A stretch of 64,000 nt of DNA, from positions 4,530 to 68,529 of the forward strand of contig NZ_NPDU01000022.1 of NCBI RefSeq assembly GCF_002811985.1. Direction: 5' to 3'. Of this stretch, positions 1-14,101 are shown piece by piece. The stretch comes from Leptospira adleri. Lineage in GTDB: Bacteria > Spirochaetota > Leptospiria > Leptospirales > Leptospiraceae. The notes below the pieces were generated by a model. That model saw only the letters and a list, made by a program, of their open reading frames with translations. It did not search any database and was not told the origin of the DNA. Every line of letters begins with the position of its first letter. Position 1 is the stretch's first letter. Both the position numbers and the translations under genes were made by a program.

Positions 1-1
1 C

Positions 2-412
2 TCAAAACACGATCGACTGGAATCCATTGCTTTTATGGTCACGTCTCTTGAAAAAGCCGGATCAAAAAACGTAAAGGTGATCGTTAAGGACAGCGACGTT
101 ACTCAAGAAGAGTTTGATAACAGTACGTATTTTTCTTCCCTCTCGTTTTCGATCGAAGGCAGATTTAGCGACGATGCGTTATTCGGAGATCGAGCGGTGA
201 GTTTTTATAAGAGTAAAGGTTACGTTTTGGACCGTCCGGTTTATTTGATCGAAAGAGGAGACGAGCCGCTCGGATTGATTCCCGCTCTGGGTTTGATGAT
301 CGCGGTGTTGATCTTCGAAATTTTCATCGTTGTCTCTTTGTTCCCGGACAACGTTTTAGAAAAAATTTTTCGCAGCCAGTCAGAGTCTCCCCGAGAAAAT
401 TCGGGACTCTAA
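2..412 (+). CDS. C-terminal end of an unknown membrane protein (5' end outside window)
   Basis: The reading frame is open from base 2, so the first ATG at 35 is probably internal and the gene starts before the window. About 136 residues are visible. They are mostly hydrophilic, followed by one strongly hydrophobic segment (LIPALGLMIAVLIFEIFIVV) and a short charged tail, which suggests a membrane protein with a C-terminal cytoplasmic end. The last 33 bases overlap the 3' end of the convergent LysR gene. I do not recognise the family. Confidence 0.6.
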   Translation, partial: SKHDRLESIAFMVTSLEKAGSKNVKVIVKDSDVTQEEFDNSTYFSSLSFSIEGRFSDDALFGDRAVSFYKSKGYVLDRPVYLIERGDEPLGLIPALGLMIAVLIFEIFIVVSLFPDNVLEKIFRSQSESPRENSGL

Positions 413-1282
413 AAACTCGGCAAAACGAAGAACCCGTTTCGGCGCTTTTTCTCCGGAAGGAAATAAAAGACAAACTGAAGTTTCCGCTTTCCAATGAAGG
501 TTAGGGAAGATTCTTTTTATGTTCCCCGACTCGATTTGCTCTTCCACGTCCCAATAAGATCGAAAGAGAATTCCGGATCCTCCGTTTGCGACGTATTCAG
601 CAAGAAAGGATCCGTTGTTGGATCTCATTCCTCTGTCTCCCGATAATTCGGAGATTGTTTTTTTTAATTCGGGAATTCTTACGTTGGCCTGCTCGTCCAC
701 AAAGAAAATTGAATGTTTTTGCAGATCGGAAAGACGGGAAGGAGTTCCTACTTTTTCCAGATAGCTCGGTGCGGCTACGGCTATGATCCGGTTGGGCAAA
801 AGAGCCTTACAACGTTCTCCTCGAATCGGTTTCATAATTCGAATTCCTAAATCGAAACGGTCTTCGATCAGATTGAACTTTTCGTTTCCAAAGACGACTT
901 CCAATTGAATCTCCGGATTTTGATTTCGAAACTCCGCGAAAATGCCCGGTAAAATCCGAGTCGCAAACGGAGAGGGAGCGGTGATTCTGATTTTTCCTTT
1001 GAGTTCTTTTTCAACGGTCGCTTCCTTTTCGGCGGTTCGGAGTTCCGTCAGAATTCTTTCCGCACGAAGTCGAAATCGATCTCCGGCTTCCGTGAGTCGA
1101 ATCGTTCTTGTGGTCCTTTCGAAAAGCGTCACTTTGAGCGCCCTTTCCAGTCTCGATATTCTTTTGCTGATCGTCGGAAGGGAGGTCCCGGTCTTTCTCG
1201 CGGCCTTCGCAAAATTTCCTTCCGAACAAACCGCTTCGAACAATTCCAGATCCAAAATGCTGTCGATATTCATTCTTTCCAT
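380..1282 (-). CDS. LysR family transcriptional regulator
   Basis: About 300 residues, the usual LysR length. The N-terminal winged helix-turn-helix (roughly residues 8-65, with AARKTGTSLPTISKRISRLE) is followed by the two-lobed effector-binding domain (about residues 85-290, including KGKIRITAPSPFATRILP). The frame can be extended to a TTG at 1309, which has no ribosome-binding site. The ATG at 1282 has a purine-rich AAAGAG upstream. The ATG at 1273 would give the most canonical LysR N-terminus (MNIDSILDLELFEAV), so the start is uncertain by a few codons. The gene is divergent from the quinone-oxidoreductase-like gene at 1372. That is the classical LysR arrangement and suggests it controls that gene (inference). 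Confidence 0.9.
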   Translation of the reverse strand: MERMNIDSILDLELFEAVCSEGNFAKAARKTGTSLPTISKRISRLERALKVTLFERTTRTIRLTEAGDRFRLRAERILTELRTAEKEATVEKELKGKIRITAPSPFATRILPGIFAEFRNQNPEIQLEVVFGNEKFNLIEDRFDLGIRIMKPIRGERCKALLPNRIIAVAAPSYLEKVGTPSRLSDLQKHSIFFVDEQANVRIPELKKTISELSGDRGMRSNNGSFLAEYVANGGSGILFRSYWDVEEQIESGNIKRIFPNLHWKAETSVCLLFPSGEKAPKRVLRFAEFLESRIFSGRL

Positions 1283-1371
1283 TTTAGAAAGAATCTCTTT
1301 CAAATTCAAGACATTGTGGAAATAATGGGACTAGGTTAGAATCTTCTCAAAGGATATAGGAGATTGTTTTT

Positions 1372-2361
1372 ATGAAAACGATGGTCATTCGTAGTTTCGG
1401 CGGTCCGGAAGTTTTTGAGGAAGGAGAAATCGCTACACCGAAAACGGTTCCAGGTCACGTTTTGATCCGGGTCAAAGCAACGAGCGTAAATCCGGTGGAT
1501 TATAAGATTCGTAAGTTCGGTCCGGCGATCGCGCCGGCCTTTCCAGCGGTTCTTCACGGAGACGTCGCAGGAATTATAGAAGATGTTGCGGATAACATTT
1601 CTCGGTGGAAAAAAGGGGACGAAGTTTTCGGTTGTGTGGGCGGCGTCGCTGGAACCGGGGGAGCTTTGGCGGAATTTATTCTTGCGGACGAGCGATTGAT
1701 CGCTTCGAAACCGAAAAATCTGAGTTTTGTCGAATCGGCGGTTCTTCCTTTGGTATCGATCACAGCCTGGGAAGGTCTTTTTGAAAAAGGGAATCTTCAG
1801 GCAGGAAATAAAATTTTGATTACGGGAGGAGCGGGCGGGGTCGGGCATATCGCGGTACAACTCGCTCGTTGGGCGGGTGCGAGAGTTATAGCCACTGCGA
1901 CGGATCCGGTAAAAAAGGAACTCGTCTTAAAACTCGGCGCCGAAGCCGTGAGCGGAAGAGCGGAATCTGAGATTCAAAAAACGGCGCTAGAACATTTCGG
2001 TTCTTCCGAGTTCGATCTCGCGTTAGACACCGGGGGAGGAAGCGGCTTTGAAACGGCGATCGCCGCGGTAAAAAGAAAAGGAAAGGCGATTACGATCAAC
2101 GCGTCCGGAACGTTCGATCTCGGGAAAGCGCATTCTAAAAGTTTGGATCTCGCCGTGGTCTTTATGCTGATTCCTCTTTTGCACAACGAAGGAAGAGAGA
2201 AGCACGGTTTTATACTGAAAGAAATTGCAAGACTTGCGGAAGCGGGAATTCTGAAACCCGTAGTGGATCCGGAAATTTTCTCTTGGAAAAAGATCGGAGA
2301 GGCTCATAAGAAATTGGAGGAAGGAAGAGGTTTCGGAAAGATCGCGGTCGTTGTCGATTGA
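1372..2361 (+). CDS. NADP-dependent zinc-independent alcohol dehydrogenase / quinone oxidoreductase-like
   Basis: A 329-residue medium-chain dehydrogenase/reductase of the quinone oxidoreductase branch. The N-terminal GroES-like domain (about residues 1-125) lacks the cysteine/histidine cluster of zinc alcohol dehydrogenases. The Rossmann nucleotide-binding motif is ITGGAGGVGHIAVQLA at about residues 149-165. The family typically reduces quinones or alpha,beta-unsaturated carbonyls with NADPH in the cytoplasm. The ATG at 1372 has a good AGGAG about 10 bases upstream. The divergent LysR gene next to it probably regulates it. The exact substrate cannot be read from sequence. Confidence 0.9.
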   Translation: MKTMVIRSFGGPEVFEEGEIATPKTVPGHVLIRVKATSVNPVDYKIRKFGPAIAPAFPAVLHGDVAGIIEDVADNISRWKKGDEVFGCVGGVAGTGGALAEFILADERLIASKPKNLSFVESAVLPLVSITAWEGLFEKGNLQAGNKILITGGAGGVGHIAVQLARWAGARVIATATDPVKKELVLKLGAEAVSGRAESEIQKTALEHFGSSEFDLALDTGGGSGFETAIAAVKRKGKAITINASGTFDLGKAHSKSLDLAVVFMLIPLLHNEGREKHGFILKEIARLAEAGILKPVVDPEIFSWKKIGEAHKKLEEGRGFGKIAVVVD

Positions 2362-2469
2362 GTTTGCTCGCGTTATCACGATAAGCGAAGAATGAAATCG
2401 GAAGGATTGAAAAACGATTGAATCGAAACCGCATTCGGTTTTAAACTCTTCAGAAAGAAGGTATTATAA

Positions 2470-3018
2470 ATGCAGACGAAACTTTTCATTCTATTTTTTA
2501 TTCTTGGAATTCTTTTCCCGATCGCGGGAACTTTCGCCAAAGGAAGTTTTTACGACTTTAAAGTGAAGGACATCAAAGGAAACGAAGTCCCGCTTTCTAA
2601 ATATAAGGGAAAAGTGGTGATGGTCGTGAACGTAGCTTCGAAGTGCGGATATACGTATCAATACGACAATCTCGAAAAGGTCTATAAAAAATACAAGGAT
2701 CAAGGGTTCGTAGTCGTAGGTTTTCCCGCGAATAACTTCGGAAGTCAAGAGCCGGGATCGGATAAGGAAATCGAAACTTTTTGCAGAATCCAAAAGGGCG
2801 CCAGTTTCGATATGATGTCTAAGATTTCGGTCAAGGGAAAGGATCAGCATCCGCTCTATCAGTATCTCACTCAAAATTCTCCGAACCCCGGGGAAGTGCA
2901 GTGGAATTTCGAAAAGATTCTCATTTCCAAGGATGGAAAGATCGAAGCACGTTATCTTTCGGCGGTAGAGCCGGACGGCGCCGACGTTTCTCAAAAAATC
3001 GAATCTCTTCTGAAGTAA
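2470..3018 (+). CDS. Glutathione peroxidase family protein, exported
   Basis: 182 residues with an N-terminal hydrophobic signal peptide (about residues 1-23), then a full glutathione peroxidase fold. The family signature NVASKCGYT places the peroxidatic residue at Cys59; it is cysteine, not selenocysteine. The conserved [13 protein letters not shown] and WNFEKI blocks are also present. Cysteine enzymes of this family usually use thioredoxin rather than glutathione to reduce hydroperoxides. The signal peptide implies periplasmic action. The next gene starts 10 bases downstream, so the two are probably co-transcribed. Confidence 0.93.
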   Translation: MQTKLFILFFILGILFPIAGTFAKGSFYDFKVKDIKGNEVPLSKYKGKVVMVVNVASKCGYTYQYDNLEKVYKKYKDQGFVVVGFPANNFGSQEPGSDKEIETFCRIQKGASFDMMSKISVKGKDQHPLYQYLTQNSPNPGEVQWNFEKILISKDGKIEARYLSAVEPDGADVSQKIESLLK

Positions 3019-3027
3019 AAGGTTTTC

Positions 3028-3939
3028 TTGAAAACGAAATTGTCCTTTCGGCGTGTTGTTTTCGGTTCGATTCTTCTTGTTTTGAGTTTTGTCTCCCTTC
3101 GTTCGGAAGACATTCTTCAAATGAAGGAAATTTCTCGTCCCTATTCGATTCAGAAAGGATCGACGGCAACGGGCGTCGACGCCGAGGCGATTTTTAATTC
3201 ATTCAGAAATTATGATATTCTTATATTTGGAGAGGAACACGACGACGTAGCCGGTCACAAAATCAGGCTGGATTGGTTTAAAAAAATTTCCGCTTCGAAC
3301 GAAGTGATTCTTTCTCTGGAGATGTTGGAGAGGGATCAGCAGAAAACCTTGGACGAATACCTGAGCGGACAAATCGGAGAAAAGACGTTTTTCAATTCTC
3401 TGAAACTCTGGCCCAATCATCTCAGGGATTATCATCCATTCTTACAATACGCAAAGGAACATGGAATTCCGGTGATCGCTTCGAACGTTCCTAAAAAATA
3501 CGCAAATCTGGTTTCTTCTTCCGGACTCGAAACTCTCTTTTCGATTCGTTCCGTCTTTTTACCGCCGAAATATCTGATCCGAAAATTCTCCCAAGAAGGA
3601 TACGAGACAAAGATTAAGAATGCGCTTCAGTCGCATCCGGGCGCGAGTTCGGATGAAACGACGCTCCGAAGATTTATCGACGCGCAATCTCTTTGGGACG
3701 CCGGGATGACGGACTCGATCGCGAATGCGTTTTTGACCCGAGGCAAAAAGATAGTTCATATCAACGGAAGATTTCACAGCGACGAAGGTTTCGGAGTCAC
3801 TCATCGTCTTCGAGAGCTCGGGTTCAAGGTTCTTACCGTTTCTATGTTTCCGCTCGGACCCGAGGAATCGATTCCAAGGGGAACGATCGACGGGAACGAT
3901 TTCACGGTTGTTACGGAAAGGAAAGAAAAAGAGAATTAA
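3028..3939 (+). CDS. ChaN family protein (haem-binding-type lipoprotein family)
   Basis: 303 residues starting at a TTG with AAAGG just upstream. This start gives a good signal peptide (basic N-terminus then [13 protein letters not shown]), which supports it over later codons. The body matches the ChaN/DUF399 family: an [10 protein letters not shown] segment near residue 65, [10 protein letters not shown], the NHLRDYHPF region, and [11 protein letters not shown]. ChaN of Campylobacter binds haem at the cell surface, but the role of this protein is not known. It lies between glutathione peroxidase (10 bases) and the penicillin-binding protein (41 bases) and probably belongs to one operon. No lipobox cysteine is visible, so it may be periplasmic rather than lipid-anchored. 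Confidence 0.8.
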   Translation: MKTKLSFRRVVFGSILLVLSFVSLRSEDILQMKEISRPYSIQKGSTATGVDAEAIFNSFRNYDILIFGEEHDDVAGHKIRLDWFKKISASNEVILSLEMLERDQQKTLDEYLSGQIGEKTFFNSLKLWPNHLRDYHPFLQYAKEHGIPVIASNVPKKYANLVSSSGLETLFSIRSVFLPPKYLIRKFSQEGYETKIKNALQSHPGASSDETTLRRFIDAQSLWDAGMTDSIANAFLTRGKKIVHINGRFHSDEGFGVTHRLRELGFKVLTVSMFPLGPEESIPRGTIDGNDFTVVTERKEKEN

Positions 3940-3980
3940 GTGCTTGTCTGGATCCGGAAGATCCTCCGACAATTAAGAGG

Positions 3981-6750
<2,770 letters not shown>

Positions 6751-6761
<11 letters not shown>

Positions 6762-8319
6762 ACGTTTCTCTTATATTCTAGTTTTCTTAAGTTTTGTTTT
6801 GAGCTTGGAATCCGTTTCCTACGAGGACGCTTACGCGATGGAAAAGGAAGATCCTCTTTTTTCAATTCCCTTATACGAAGAATTGCTTCGGACTTCTCAA
6901 AAGTCGGACATCCGTAAAACCGCTTCCTCTAGACTTTTTTTTCTATATGAGAAATATCGCAAATACATTCCGGCGATCCTGATCATGAGCCGTTCCGGAA
7001 AGATTACGGATAAAAAGGGAAAGTATCCTTCGATCGTAACCGAACTCGCCGGCGGTTTGAACGTAAATCCCTCTGCCTTGGTTTCGGTGATCTCGGGCTG
7101 TAGTCGGCCGATTCCCGATCCCGATCCTTTTTTTCAGGAACAAACTTCGAAAGAAAATTCCACCGATCTCGTTGCGGAGGAATCGGTGGAAACAAACGTT
7201 GTTTCTCCTCCCGCAGAACTTCCGTATTTGTTTAAAATTCTTTCCAAAAAGGAAAATGCTCCTCTCTATAAGGCGTGTTATGCGGTAAAAATCAAATCGG
7301 GAGATTACGACGGCTGGGAAAAAATTCACGCGTTCGGAGAGATGAGAAACATATTGAGTCCGGAAACGTCGCTCGCTCTTAGGATTAGTTATACTCTGCA
7401 TTCAGATCGAGGAAGCGCCTATAAAAGAATCTATTCCGGAGGCAGATTAAAATCGTTAAGCGAAGAAGGAAAATCCGATCTTTTGTATCTCTACGGAAAG
7501 TTCCTGAGAAATCTGGGGAAGTTCGATTCTTCCGCACGTTATTTTTGGATGAGCGCTTCTTACGGGAGTAAGGAACGGGGAAGGATAGAAACTGCAAAAA
7601 CTCTGCTCGCTTCCGGAAGGAAGCAAGAGGCATGCGCGCAGATTGCGAAAGGATTTTCTCCCGGAGACGAATCGGAAGAACTTTTGAATCGGATCTGTTT
7701 TAAGAACTTTGAAGACGGTCATCCAGGCCAGGAACTTTTGAAAGCGATTCGGATCTTAAACTCGGATGCGTCCGATCCGGTTTACGAATATCTTCTAGGA
7801 AGAGGGCCTTCGCAAAAGACTGAAGATTCGGAGCCGGAAGAAACTTCCGAAAACTCTTCACGTTATGCAAAACTTCTCGACGATAAACTTTTCGGAGGAG
7901 AAAAAAATCAGACTCCGTTCTGGGACTATAGAAAAGTAGAGACGGCGTTTTTTTTGCCCGCAAAGCCCGCTTTTCTATGCAAACAAGGACGTTCTTCATT
8001 ATTTAAGAAAAATCTAATACAGCCGCAGAACTGCGTTCCTTTTCAGGAACTTTCTCCAGAGGCAATTTTGGGGAGCGCTCTTTTTGTTTCTGATCAAGAG
8101 GAATGGAGCCTCTTGTTTGCGAACGCGGCTTATAACACCGTTCCGGGTCGAATCGTGTTTAGCGGAGAAACTTCCGAAGAATCGTTGCAAATTTCGTCTA
8201 TCGTCTATCGTAAGTCTCTGAATCGATTCTTCGCGGAAGGATTTTTGAACGACGGAAAGTATCGTTTTTATTCTATCGATTGGAAGAATCTCAAGATGGA
8301 ATTTTCGGAAGGAAATTAA
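6751..8319 (+). CDS. Exported protein of unknown function, downstream of the penicillin-binding protein
   Basis: 522 residues from the ATG at 6751, which overlaps the end of the penicillin-binding protein gene by 11 bases and begins a clear signal peptide ([19 protein letters not shown]). Upstream ATGs in the same frame (6682, 6727) would spoil this signal. The body looks helical and repeat-like, with stretches such as [24 protein letters not shown] resembling TPR-type helix pairs at about residues 240-330, but I cannot place it in a family. The overlap suggests translational coupling with the cell-wall synthase, so an envelope role is plausible but inferred. Confidence 0.75.
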
Positions 8320-8583
8320 GAAGCGAGATTCCGTCAAAGCATTCCCGTCGTCGATTGAGAAGTTGCTATCACGAAGTAAATTAAAAAGAGGGTAAAAGGA
8401 AGTAACAAACGTTAGTCTCCGATTGAATCTTTATCTAAGAAGAAGACGGAGAGGAAAAATGTCTAAGACAGCTTAGTGTTTGATTTAAGCTGCGTTTTGA
8501 AGATCAAGATGTTTTTATTTTCAAAGCTCGCGAAAGCAAACTCAGCGGATTCTTCCCTTACTGGAATACTGGAAAGGATCCAT

Positions 8584-8657
8584 CTTCCGGATTCGCTTTC
8601 ATTGATTCAATTTTTGTAAAATAGAGGAGAGAGATTTGTGGGCAGGGAAGGATTCGC
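8584..8657 (-). repeat. 74-bp direct repeat, distal copy, containing tRNA-Tyr 3' end
   Basis: Bases 8584-8657 are identical to 8773-8846. Within the repeat, 8639-8656 reads on the minus strand as the last 18 bases of the tRNA-Tyr gene at 9042-9123, and the next five bases of 3' flank also match. The period to the next copy is 189 bases. Confidence 0.9.
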
Positions 8658-8772
8658 CTCCCCTGCGCTCGGCAATCCTGCCTCGCTTGCGTAGGCTCGT
8701 CCCGATGCTTGTTCGACATCCTGTCTCACATCGCTCCCTATGGGTCGCGACCGCATTCGGTCTATTCGAATC

Positions 8773-8846
8773 CTTCCGGATTCGCTTTCATTGATTCAAT
8801 TTTTGTAAAATAGAGGAGAGAGATTTGTGGGCAGGGAAGGATTCGC
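8773..8846 (-). repeat. 74-bp direct repeat, proximal copy, containing tRNA-Tyr 3' end
   Basis: Perfect copy of 8584-8657. The embedded tRNA-Tyr 3' end is at 8828-8845, 214 bases from the same position in the real gene. Outside the 23-base tRNA end plus flank, the match to the region downstream of the intact tRNA is weak, although a related GGA.TCGTTTT... / GGATTCGCTTTC... segment precedes each. Confidence 0.9.
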
Positions 8847-9041
8847 TTCTACGCAATCTCGCATCCTTGCTCGATTTTGCTCCGAGGCGTCTTTCTCGTG
8901 CCTCGTCCATCCATGGACTCGGTTCACGTTTCTTTCGCTCTCTATGGATCGCTCAAAAACGCTTTCACTCGAAAGCTTCGAATCCTACCGGACTCGTTTT
9001 GTTGTTTAGGATTTTATTAAAAGGAATGAAGGACAAATTTG

Positions 9042-9128
<87 letters not shown>

Positions 9129-9134
9129 GAAATT

Positions 9135-9212
<78 letters not shown>

Positions 9213-9351
9213 TACTATGAAAACCAGTATTTCGGGTTCTTTTCCTTGGTCAAATAAAAAAACCAAGACCGGTCTTCTCTCTTAATTTGATTTTTTTGAG
9301 TAAAGGCGCGGCGCTTGGCTCGGATTATTTCCCTCTTTCTTAGGCGGAAGA

Positions 9352-9786
9352 TTGGAAAAAGAGTTTCGAAAGTCTGAATTCTTCCGAAAATGGAATGAGA
9401 TGATTTTAACCCTGATCAATGTCGGAATGGCGTTTTCGCTCCTTAGTTTTTACGCAGGTTATTATTTTCGTTTCAGAAAGAATCTTCTCCATCGTATTTT
9501 TAATTTGCTCGGTACTTCTCTGAATCTTCTCACCGCCGTTGGTCTTCTCTATGTAAAGTATCTAGGGGGAGGCCTGGAGAATGCGGGAATCATTCCGACC
9601 GTCGATCGTTGGATCATTGATACTCATCGAGCGTTCGCAGCCTTGACCTTGGTTTTGATGCTTCTTATGGCCTGGTCGGGTATTATGCGAAAAAAAGAAT
9701 TTCACAGAAAACTGCACTATATTTTCCTTCCTCTATACACCGTGATTTTCCTTTCCGGCCTGGTTCTGTTTCGTTCTACGAACTGA
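9352..9786 (+). CDS. Small multi-pass membrane protein of unknown function
   Basis: 144 residues with four predicted membrane helices (about 17-36, 47-67, 88-108 and 118-138). Histidines occur near the helix ends (TLHR-type and EFHRKLHY positions), reminiscent of DUF420/cytochrome-like four-helix proteins, but this resemblance is weak. The TTG at 9352 follows GGCGGAAG. The ATG at 9400 would still keep all four helices, so the start is uncertain. The transketolase gene starts 60 bases downstream. Confidence 0.7.
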   Translation: MEKEFRKSEFFRKWNEMILTLINVGMAFSLLSFYAGYYFRFRKNLLHRIFNLLGTSLNLLTAVGLLYVKYLGGGLENAGIIPTVDRWIIDTHRAFAALTLVLMLLMAWSGIMRKKEFHRKLHYIFLPLYTVIFLSGLVLFRSTN

Positions 9787-9846
9787 CCTCCTTTCGGCAC
9801 CTCTCTAAGAGGTTGGAAATCTTTATCGCAATCACATAGGAAGAAT

Positions 9847-10671
9847 ATGAACGAAATCAACGAACTCAAGAATTTCGCAAACGAGCTCAGAAAGAGCGTG
9901 ATCCGTATGGTGACCGCCGCCAATTCCGGTCACCCGGGCGGACCTTTGGGTCTTGCCGATATCTATGCGGTTCTATATAAGAAAATTCTAAATCACAAAC
10001 CTTCCAATCCGGAATGGGAAGAACGAGACAGATTGATTCTTTCCAACGGTCACGTCTGCGCGATTCGTTACGCGGCGATGGCGCATTCCGGTTATTTCCC
10101 GGTGGAAGAACTTCTTACTTTCCGCAAGTTGAACAGCAAATTGCAAGGTCATCCTTCCACACGTTATATGAAAGGGATCGAAAGTTCTTCCGGTTCTCTC
10201 GGACAAGGTCTTTCCGTTTCGATCGGCCTGGCGCTTGCGGCAAGATTGAAAAAACAAAATCATAAGATCTACACTTGTATATCCGACGGAGAATGCGGAG
10301 AAGGAATGACTTGGGAAGCGGCCCAATCCGGTGCGCACTATAAGTTGGATAACCTGATCGCATTTATGGATAAGAATGGAATTCAGATCGACGGATTTAC
10401 AAAAGACGTAATGAATCTCGAACCTCTCAGCGAGAAATTTCTTGCCTTCGGTTGGAACGTTTTGGAAGCGGACGGACACAATATCCAGCAAATCATAGAA
10501 GCTTTTGAAAAAGCAAAACTTCACAAAGGTTCTCCTACGATCATTTTGTTCAATACGGTGCTCGGAAAGGGAGTTTCATTTATGGAAAACAATCCCGGTT
10601 GGCACGGAACTCCTCCGAAACCGGAAGAAGAAAAAAAAGCTCTCGAAGAATTATCAGCGCTTTCCGTTTGA
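9847..10671 (+). CDS. Transketolase, N-terminal subunit
   Basis: 274 residues matching the thiamine-diphosphate-binding N-terminal half of transketolase. Visible landmarks are SGHPGGPLG near residue 27, [16 protein letters not shown] near 117, and the metal/ThDP-binding [12 protein letters not shown] near 147. In split transketolases this subunit pairs with a C-terminal subunit to transfer two-carbon units in the non-oxidative pentose phosphate pathway. No C-terminal subunit follows here, so it must be encoded outside the window. An AGGAAG ribosome-binding site precedes the ATG. A hairpin followed by a T-rich tract lies just after the stop. Confidence 0.93.
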   Translation: MNEINELKNFANELRKSVIRMVTAANSGHPGGPLGLADIYAVLYKKILNHKPSNPEWEERDRLILSNGHVCAIRYAAMAHSGYFPVEELLTFRKLNSKLQGHPSTRYMKGIESSSGSLGQGLSVSIGLALAARLKKQNHKIYTCISDGECGEGMTWEAAQSGAHYKLDNLIAFMDKNGIQIDGFTKDVMNLEPLSEKFLAFGWNVLEADGHNIQQIIEAFEKAKLHKGSPTIILFNTVLGKGVSFMENNPGWHGTPPKPEEEKKALEELSALSV

Positions 10672-10679
10672 AGTGGATC

Positions 10680-10722
10680 GCTCTCCGAATTGTAGGGGAG
10701 CATTTCCTTTTTTTTATTTCTT
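10680..10722 (+). terminator. Rho-independent terminator after transketolase subunit
   Basis: GCTCTCC (10680-10686) pairs with GGGGAGC (10695-10701), with one T-G pair and an 8-base loop. A run of mostly T follows. Confidence 0.55.
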
Positions 10723-10863
10723 TCCGAATCCTCTTTTCAATTTTTAAGCTCTTCCAACGATCGACCGTAAGACATAGTAATTTATCATTCGCATTTCATT
10801 TTTTCCGCAAAGAAATTTCATTCTGAATTGACTCATTTCGTTTTTTGGAAAATGATCTAGTTT

Positions 10864-11763
<900 letters not shown>

Positions 11764-11831
11764 ATTCCCGCGAAAGAGTTCTGCTTGAGCCTGTACGGAT
11801 ATTTTGAATACTGTCCCCACGGGAAGAGGTA

Positions 11832-12791
<960 letters not shown>

Positions 12792-13539
12792 ATTTGCATT
12801 TTCCCGCAAAGGAATTTTTACTTTCTATCGATGCGGTAAAACGTTTTCCGATGATTCGATTTTACTTTTCAAAGTTCAATTCGAATCCGGCGGGAAAAAT
12901 GAATTTCCCGGGATCAAAAGAAAGAAGAGGAGAATCCTGGAACTGTTTGTATGAAATTTGATCCCAATTCTTGTAGTCTCGATTCGAATCATAAGGTTGC
13001 GGAGAAAAGAATCGGAAATCGCAGGATTCTGAAACGGATATTTCGGTAAGAGTTCCTACTCAAGAAGAATTTTGGGCTTAGAAAATTATAATTTTATGAT
13101 AGAGTAAACTCCCCGATTTTGACGTTCGCTTACGTTCGGCATCGTAAGATCGGAAAAACTAGATAGAATCAATGTGTTGTTATGAGAATTTTTGTGGGAG
13201 TTCCTACACTCGGGACTTTTTACTTGCAAAAAGTAGAATTTTCCGATAGAGAAAAATCTCCCGGAGCCTTCCTCCACCCAAAACTCAGCGCGGCACTCTC
13301 TACGGATCGCCTCGCAGGGCGGGGGTGCTCGATTTTTACGGAAGGTTGTCGTTGTTACGACGGTTTGTCCTTAGATTCAGGTGATTGCGGGTAAGGCTTC
13401 GTCTCGAAGGAGATCTTAGGCCTAAGATGAAAAAACTCTCGATCCTGGATGCGCGACGCGACTTTTTTGCGACGAGCGCCTTCTGTAGATGTTTTATATT
13501 ATAAAAAATAAATATACTTTGAATCACAGAGGAAGTAAT
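12792..13539. other. 748-bp intergenic region with interspersed repeat
   Basis: No convincing gene. The first 250 bases show nothing I can name. GTAAGAGTTCCTAC near 13047 and GTGGGAGTTCCTACAC near 13194 are members of a short palindrome family. Bases from about 13187 to 13405 are a diverged copy of the sequence near 34842-35125. The ATG at 13489 is in frame with the next gene but has no ribosome-binding site. Confidence 0.6.
13187..13405. repeat. Interspersed intergenic repeat, copy A
   Basis: Shares ordered blocks with copy B at 34842-35125: GAGAATTTT, GGAGTTCCTACA, TTTTACTTGC, GATAGAG, TCTCCCG, CCAAAACTCA, a CTCTCTACGGATCGC block, GCAGGG and a final GGGTAAGGCT. The copies differ by many substitutions and small indels. 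Strand is arbitrary. Confidence 0.7.
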
Positions 13540-14043
13540 ATGGCGCCTAAAATTTATCCTCAGATCGATTCCGATCTGGATTTGGTTTTCGAAAGAATCG
13601 TGGACGTTCCTCGCGAACTTGTCTGGGCCGCTTGGACAAAGCCGGAACATATCGTAAAATGGTTCACTCCTTCGCCTTGGAAGACGATCGATTGCGAAAT
13701 CGATCTCCGTCCGGGAGGAATTTTTCGTACGACAATGCAATCTCCGGAAGGAGAGAATTTTCCGAATAACGGCTGTTATCTGGAAGTGATTCCGAATGAA
13801 AAACTTTCTTGGACCGACGCTCTTCAGCCGGGATTTCGTCCTTCTCCGGATCCGACTCATCCTTTCGGATTTTTCACCGCAATTCTGACTCTGGAAACCC
13901 ACGGGAAGGGAACAAAATACGTGGCTACTGCCATTCATGGAAACGTAGTCAATCGTAAGAAACACGAAGAAATGGGTTTTCACGAAGGCTGGGGTAAGGC
14001 CCTCGATCAGCTCGTAGAACTTGCAAAAACAATAAAACTCTAA
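13540..14043 (+). CDS. SRPBCC / AHSA1-like START-domain protein
   Basis: 167 residues from the ATG at 13540, which has GAGGAAG upstream. The in-frame ATG at 13489 lacks a ribosome-binding site and adds non-conserved residues. The sequence fits the activator-of-Hsp90-ATPase-like (AHSA1) branch: [20 protein letters not shown] near the N-terminus, DLRPGGIF, and the C-terminal amphipathic helix [14 protein letters not shown]. These helix-grip proteins bind hydrophobic ligands; the ligand here is unknown. A terminator follows at once. Confidence 0.88.
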   Translation: MAPKIYPQIDSDLDLVFERIVDVPRELVWAAWTKPEHIVKWFTPSPWKTIDCEIDLRPGGIFRTTMQSPEGENFPNNGCYLEVIPNEKLSWTDALQPGFRPSPDPTHPFGFFTAILTLETHGKGTKYVATAIHGNVVNRKKHEEMGFHEGWGKALDQLVELAKTIKL

Positions 14044-14049
14044 TATAAT

Positions 14050-14090
14050 AAAATTCCGATGTAAATTAGATCGGAATTTTCGTTTTGTTT
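14050..14090. terminator. Bidirectional terminator between convergent genes
   Basis: AAAATTCCGAT (14050-14060) is a perfect inverted repeat of ATCGGAATTTT (14070-14080) with a 9-base loop. T-rich sequence follows on the plus strand, and A-rich sequence precedes it, giving U-rich RNA on the minus strand. It lies between the converging SRPBCC and exported-protein genes. Confidence 0.8.
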
Positions 14091-14101
14091 TGGGGAGATT
14101 C

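Larger units (their letters stand above)
8320..9041. other. Gene-free stretch containing tRNA-derived tandem repeats
   Basis: About 720 bases with no convincing coding region. The right-hand part (8584-9041) is built of repeats that each contain the last 18 bases of the neighbouring tRNA-Tyr gene (listed separately). The left-hand part (8320-8583) shows nothing I can name. Short open frames here read as tRNA antisense and are not genes. Confidence 0.6.

Noticed and set aside
741..757. GGAAGGAGTTCCTAC inside the LysR gene, and a similar string near 4060
   Set aside because: Matches the intergenic palindrome by chance of codon use (Gly-Val-Pro type codons) within conserved coding sequence.
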